A stretch of DNA of 64,000 nucleotides from Anoplolepis gracilipes (Eukaryota; Arthropoda; Insecta; Hymenoptera; Formicidae), in assembly GCF_047496725.1 (NCBI RefSeq), contig NC_132971.1, forward strand, positions 14,070,501-14,134,500, given 5' to 3'. The translations under genes were made by a program, and so were the position numbers. A model generated the notes under the pieces. The model was not told the DNA's origin. It did not search any database and saw only the letters and a program-made list of their open reading frames with translations. Positions 60,342 to 64,000 of this stretch are shown in pieces; position 1 is the stretch's first letter, and each line of letters starts with the position of its first letter.

Positions 60342-61590
60342 ATGATCGCGACAAGACCGTGACGTGTAAATAATAGAGCGCTATGCGACGTCAAGGTTGA
60401 ATATCGTATTATTGTTAATTTATTTTGTCGAAATATATGGAATATATACTATGCTTCTTTTACGTTGTATAGATTAATTATTAATGAAATGATTGATATT
60501 TTATGAAACTTTCTTACGTTAATAACTTGATCTATGATTCATGTTTTATTGCATGTTTTTAAACCAAATAACAAACTATATTCAGATTTTAAAAAATTTC
60601 AAATATTGAATATATATTTGACTTCAAGTGTAGTTAGAGAAATAATTTTATCATTCAAAATTAATTCAAATGCAATTTTGATCTCCATTGTTTCGGTTTC
60701 TAATCGAAATTATAACTAAATGAATCGTGTGTTTGAGAAACACACCCTTCAATATAGAGTTGTTGTCGCATATGACTATAGTCATTTATTGAAAATTAAT
60801 TAATCATCAATTGTGATTATAGCGAATTATTTTGTAATACTTGGCGCAATAGCGTTTTGAAAATGAATTTGACAATATACGAAGCGTCTCACACCACTAC
60901 CTTACTGCTCGAGTGTCTCCGCGCGAATGACCGTGACAAGATCGTGACATGTAAATAATAGAGCGTTATACGACGTCAAGGTTGAATACCGTATTATTGT
61001 TAATTTATTTTGCTGAAATATATGGATTATATACTGTGTTCCTCTTGTATTGTATAGATTAATTATTAATGAAATGATATTTCATCAAACTTTCTAACGT
61101 TACATTAATATCGACTTATGATTCGTATTTTTATCGCATGTTTTCAATCTAAATAACAAATTATATTCAGACTGAAAAAAATTTTAGATATCGAAATATA
61201 CATTTGACTTCGTTATAGAAATAATTTTAGTTCGAAAAGATAATTTTGGTCCCCGTTGTTTTGGTTTCTAATTGAAATTATAAATAAATGAATCATGTGA
61301 AAAACACACACTTTAATATAAAGTTGTCATCACATACAGTTATAGTCATTTATTGAAAATTAATTAATTATCAATTGTGATTATAGCGAATTATTTTGTA
61401 ATACTTGGCGCATTAGCGTTTTGAAAAGGAATTTGACAATATACGAAGCGTCTCCCACTAACCACTACCTTACTGCTCGAGTGTCGCCGCGCAAATGACA
61501 ACACGCTAAGCGCCTGTGACGACAATAACACGCTATACGCCATAGAGGTCAAATATCATGTATCGTAATTAATTTGCTTTGTCGCTCCGA
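60258..61590. repeat. tandem array of ~570-590 bp units, three copies
   Basis: Anchor word CTGCTCGAGTGTC occurs at 60319, 60905 and 61473 (spacing 586 and 568). Between anchors the units align along their length: GTAAATAATAGAGCG, GACGTCAAGGTTGAATA, CGTATTATTGTTAATTTATTTTG, TATAGATTAATTATTAATGAA, TAGTCATTTATTGAAAATTA and GCGAATTATTTTGTAATACTTGG. Units 1 and 2 are diverged by substitutions and small indels; unit 3 is truncated and drifts after about 150 bases. There is no coding potential, so it is a satellite-like local array or tandemly inserted non-autonomous element. Confidence 0.85.
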
Positions 61591-61599
61591 AATATTTAA

Positions 61600-62580
61600 C
61601 ATTTTATACATTATTTTATAATATAAACTAACGTTAAACATATTTTATATTTTGTATTTCAATTTAATATTAGTAAATAGACTATCATCACAAATAAATC
61701 TAATATTTATTTAAAGAAACATAACTCCATTTTGATAAAAAAAAACTATTTTTGTAAATTAATTTTTAATTAGTAGGTATAAGTACTTTATGCTTTACTA
61801 AATTGTTATTTTCCAAAAAGCTTTTATTTGACGTTAAAAGAATTAATAATTTTTCTGTTAAATTAAGAAAACAATATAATAAAATTTAAAATACTTAAAT
61901 ATAAATAATAAATTTAAAATACACTGCGAATAATGTGGCAATTTATTTTTTTCTTTGTTTAATATTTTTCTTTTATTTAATGTTATATTTAATATTATAT
62001 TTTATTTTATTTAATATTATAATATATTATAACATTATTAACTTCATTATTGCGCACTGGTTAGTATTAAATTATTTTTTATTTTGTAAAAGTGTTTTAT
62101 TTTGTAATTTTTATGGATTTACAAGAACTATATACATATAAGTATGTGCATATAGTAATTTCTAATTATAGAATTTAATATTTCAGAAGGTAAATGTACA
62201 GTTTAAAATACAAAAAGGTATGGAAATAAATTGTTCAAATTTTATATTTTTTCCAAGTATAATAAATAAAAATAAATCTTCGAAGAGTGAGCGCTTGTTC
62301 CATTGTAACGCACGCTGTAACAAGTCGTAAAAATGATTCTTGTACTTACTGCAAGGACTAAATGTCATTAAATAATGTATTCAGAATTTTACATTATAAC
62401 TTCGTCATTTTAAGAACAACAAAATCCCGTTTTTTCAAAGAATGGACAAATTCACGCGTATAATGAAAGCAATTACTGTGCTAGTGTGCACATTTTTTTT
62501 CAAATATTATTATAATGTACATTTTAGAATTAAATGTTTATATTTTATTTTAGCACTAGATTACAAATATGTTTATTTCT
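61600..62580. other. AT-rich stretch, nothing recognised
   Basis: Very AT-rich sequence with long T/A runs. A 68-codon Phe/Tyr-rich frame at 61935-62141 is composition-driven. Confidence 0.5.
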
Positions 62581-63270
62581 AAAAATTTGAATTAAAAAAT
62601 AATGAGGGGAATTATTATGTTTTATACAAGTTGTCAAAAAGGCGTCTCAACATGCGCAATAATTTCTCAAATAGCGTTATTTGTTACAAATGACATGAAA
62701 GGTGGATTTGAAAAGGAAGATATTTATTTTGAGAAATGTTTTTTAGCCAAAATGAGACATTGTAAAAACACCAAGGTACTGCCGCTTCGCTCTTTTGAAG
62801 ATATGTACCCAACCCATTTTTCGCTTCGTTTCGTTTCAAGGATTAGGGTCGGCGATCCCTCCTCTCGCGAAAGATACGTGACGTAGTTCATGGAGCAGGA
62901 TGAATACTTCACCTGGCGTTACAAGCGAACTGTAACGAAACAACGGACCGCACTCACTGTGGAAGCGATGCATTCCACGCTACAGCGAAGTACGCCAGCT
63001 ACATTCTTGGCGTTGCAAGCCAATTCTGTCCGGATGTACACGCGGCACTGTAATATGGTCTTGTATACCGCTCAGAATATTCTGCATGAATCGCCGAAGC
63101 CCTTTTGTTCCGCAAACGGCGTATATATGAAAACAACTTGTTTGTGCGGTATGAACGCGGTTAACATACATGTCGGCACCACATTGTTTCATATGATCGA
63201 TGTTTCGTATGTTTTCATACGGGCAATGTTGTATTTTAAAGGGTATATTATTAATCTGATAAAGTAGCAT
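62580..63270. other. balanced block with adjacent open frames, unassigned
   Basis: A plus-strand frame of 94 codons (62602-62886) is followed four bases later by another of 125 codons (62890-63267); a 96-codon frame runs on the minus strand (63270-62980). GC content is well above the flanks between about 62760 and 63240. The products contain scattered Cys (for example MKTTCLCGMN) but no motif I can name. The 3' end carries an inverted repeat, AATCTGAT/ATCAGATT (63254 to about 63293). A decayed transposon or a lineage-specific exon are the main options. Confidence 0.2.
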
Positions 63271-63639
63271 ATTAAGCTATTATTAGATCAGATTATTAAT
63301 GCATTAATTTTTTTTGTTCGGTTTGCTTAAGCATAGAAACTTAATAAATATACGCGCATACGTTTTTAATTATAATATAGCGTACAAAATTTGATAAAAA
63401 TGTCATATCTTTGCATGGCAATATTACATAATATTTCATTTAGTTTGAATATCTAGCTTTATTATTGTTTTATGCACGTCAATCTATAAGTTAAAGCTAC
63501 GTGTTGGAATGATAATAAAGCGTGAGGTAATATACGTTCGCATGATTTCGCAATAAGAAGAAGAAGGAAAGAAATTAAGCGAAGAATGAGCAAAGAAATA
63601 ACAAAAATTACAATCAGCTACTCTTTGTGCGGACGTGCA

Positions 63640-64000
63640 ACGGTTACATTTGTCTCTGTCTCGGCGAAATCGTGAACGTATCTAACGGCAGTCAGCGGAA
63701 TTGCTGGAAAATTTTCAGAGTGTATCCTCGCCAAGAACGTAGGAACACCCGACGGGCTAGCGGACTGTAAGAAAATTATTGCGAGTGCCTGGCAAAGAGG
63801 TAAAACCCTTAAACGTCTTCCTTCCTGAGAGGAAGGGGGAAAAGAGTACCTTTCCCATGGTGAGCCGGATCCGCTTAATCCGAGGCACTTCAGCCGATCC
63901 GGATACCCTGAAACTAAAGAACCGCCGTTCGTACAGGATACAGCGAATGGTCGAGGAAGGACTTAAAAGGGTCACAATGGTATCTACTGGCACTAGATTG
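63640..64000. other. balanced block with frame open to the window edge
   Basis: After a TAG near 63759 the plus strand stays open for about 80 codons to the end of the window, including ATG at 63857 (MVSRIRLIRGTSADPDTLKL). A minus-strand frame (63993 to 63757) uses the same codon register. No family was recognised. It may be the 5' part of an exon or element that continues beyond the window. Confidence 0.2.

Noticed and set aside
1..64000. tRNA, rRNA, CRISPR, insertion sequences, bacterial promoters or operons
   Set aside because: No cloverleaf with a recognisable B-box, no regular spacer array and no prokaryotic gene organisation was seen. The exon-intron gene shows the DNA is from an animal nucleus.
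1..64000. Known insect microRNAs
   Set aside because: I compared by eye against the mature sequences I remember (let-7, bantam, mir-1, mir-8, mir-9, mir-34, mir-263, mir-277) and saw none; species-specific hairpins cannot be excluded.

Overview
This is a window of animal nuclear DNA, most likely from an insect and probably a hymenopteran (ant-like). The grounds are: one spliced multi-exon gene with GT-AG introns spread over tens of kilobases; no bacterial operon structure; very AT-rich spacers alternating with islands that are balanced in base composition and unusually rich in CpG; and many long (CT)n, (GA)n, (TA)n and poly-T tracts. The organism assignment is an inference from composition and from the one recognisable protein.

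The only confidently recognised gene is on the plus strand. It is a Krüppel-like C2H2 zinc-finger transcription factor of the KLF6/KLF7 subgroup, the insect orthologue being luna. Five coding exons are visible (28134-28304, 28530-28772, 29341-29552, 30310-30536, 46085-46260). They join in phase without a stop and give 342 residues ending in three zinc fingers. The conserved extreme N-terminus of the family was not found and should lie on an upstream exon outside the window. Positions 1-28133 are therefore read as the 3' part of a giant first intron. Intron 30537-46084 (15.5 kb) splits the finger-1 exon from the finger-2/3 exon.

Both large introns contain CpG-rich islands. Two of these pairs look like duplicated non-coding elements (6218/7138 and 41113/42126), the best enhancer candidates here. 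Intron 5 also holds a 385-bp foldback (MITE-like) element, an antisense 225-codon open frame of unknown status, and a short possible alternative first exon in phase with the last luna exon. From 46261 to about 56.3 or 57.85 kb the plus strand is purine-rich with no convincing coding frame, and is read as a possible very long 3'UTR of luna.

After that, a strong start-plus-donor at 57993-58034 suggests the first exon of a second plus-strand gene whose product is not recognised. Three competing downstream acceptors are visible. The last 6 kb are AT-rich and repetitive: an interleaved palindrome (59784-59880), a short minisatellite (60006-60160), a three-copy tandem array of about 570-590 bp (60258-61590), and two unassigned balanced-composition blocks (62580-63270 and 63640-64000). 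No tRNA, rRNA, CRISPR array or recognisable intact transposon coding region was seen.
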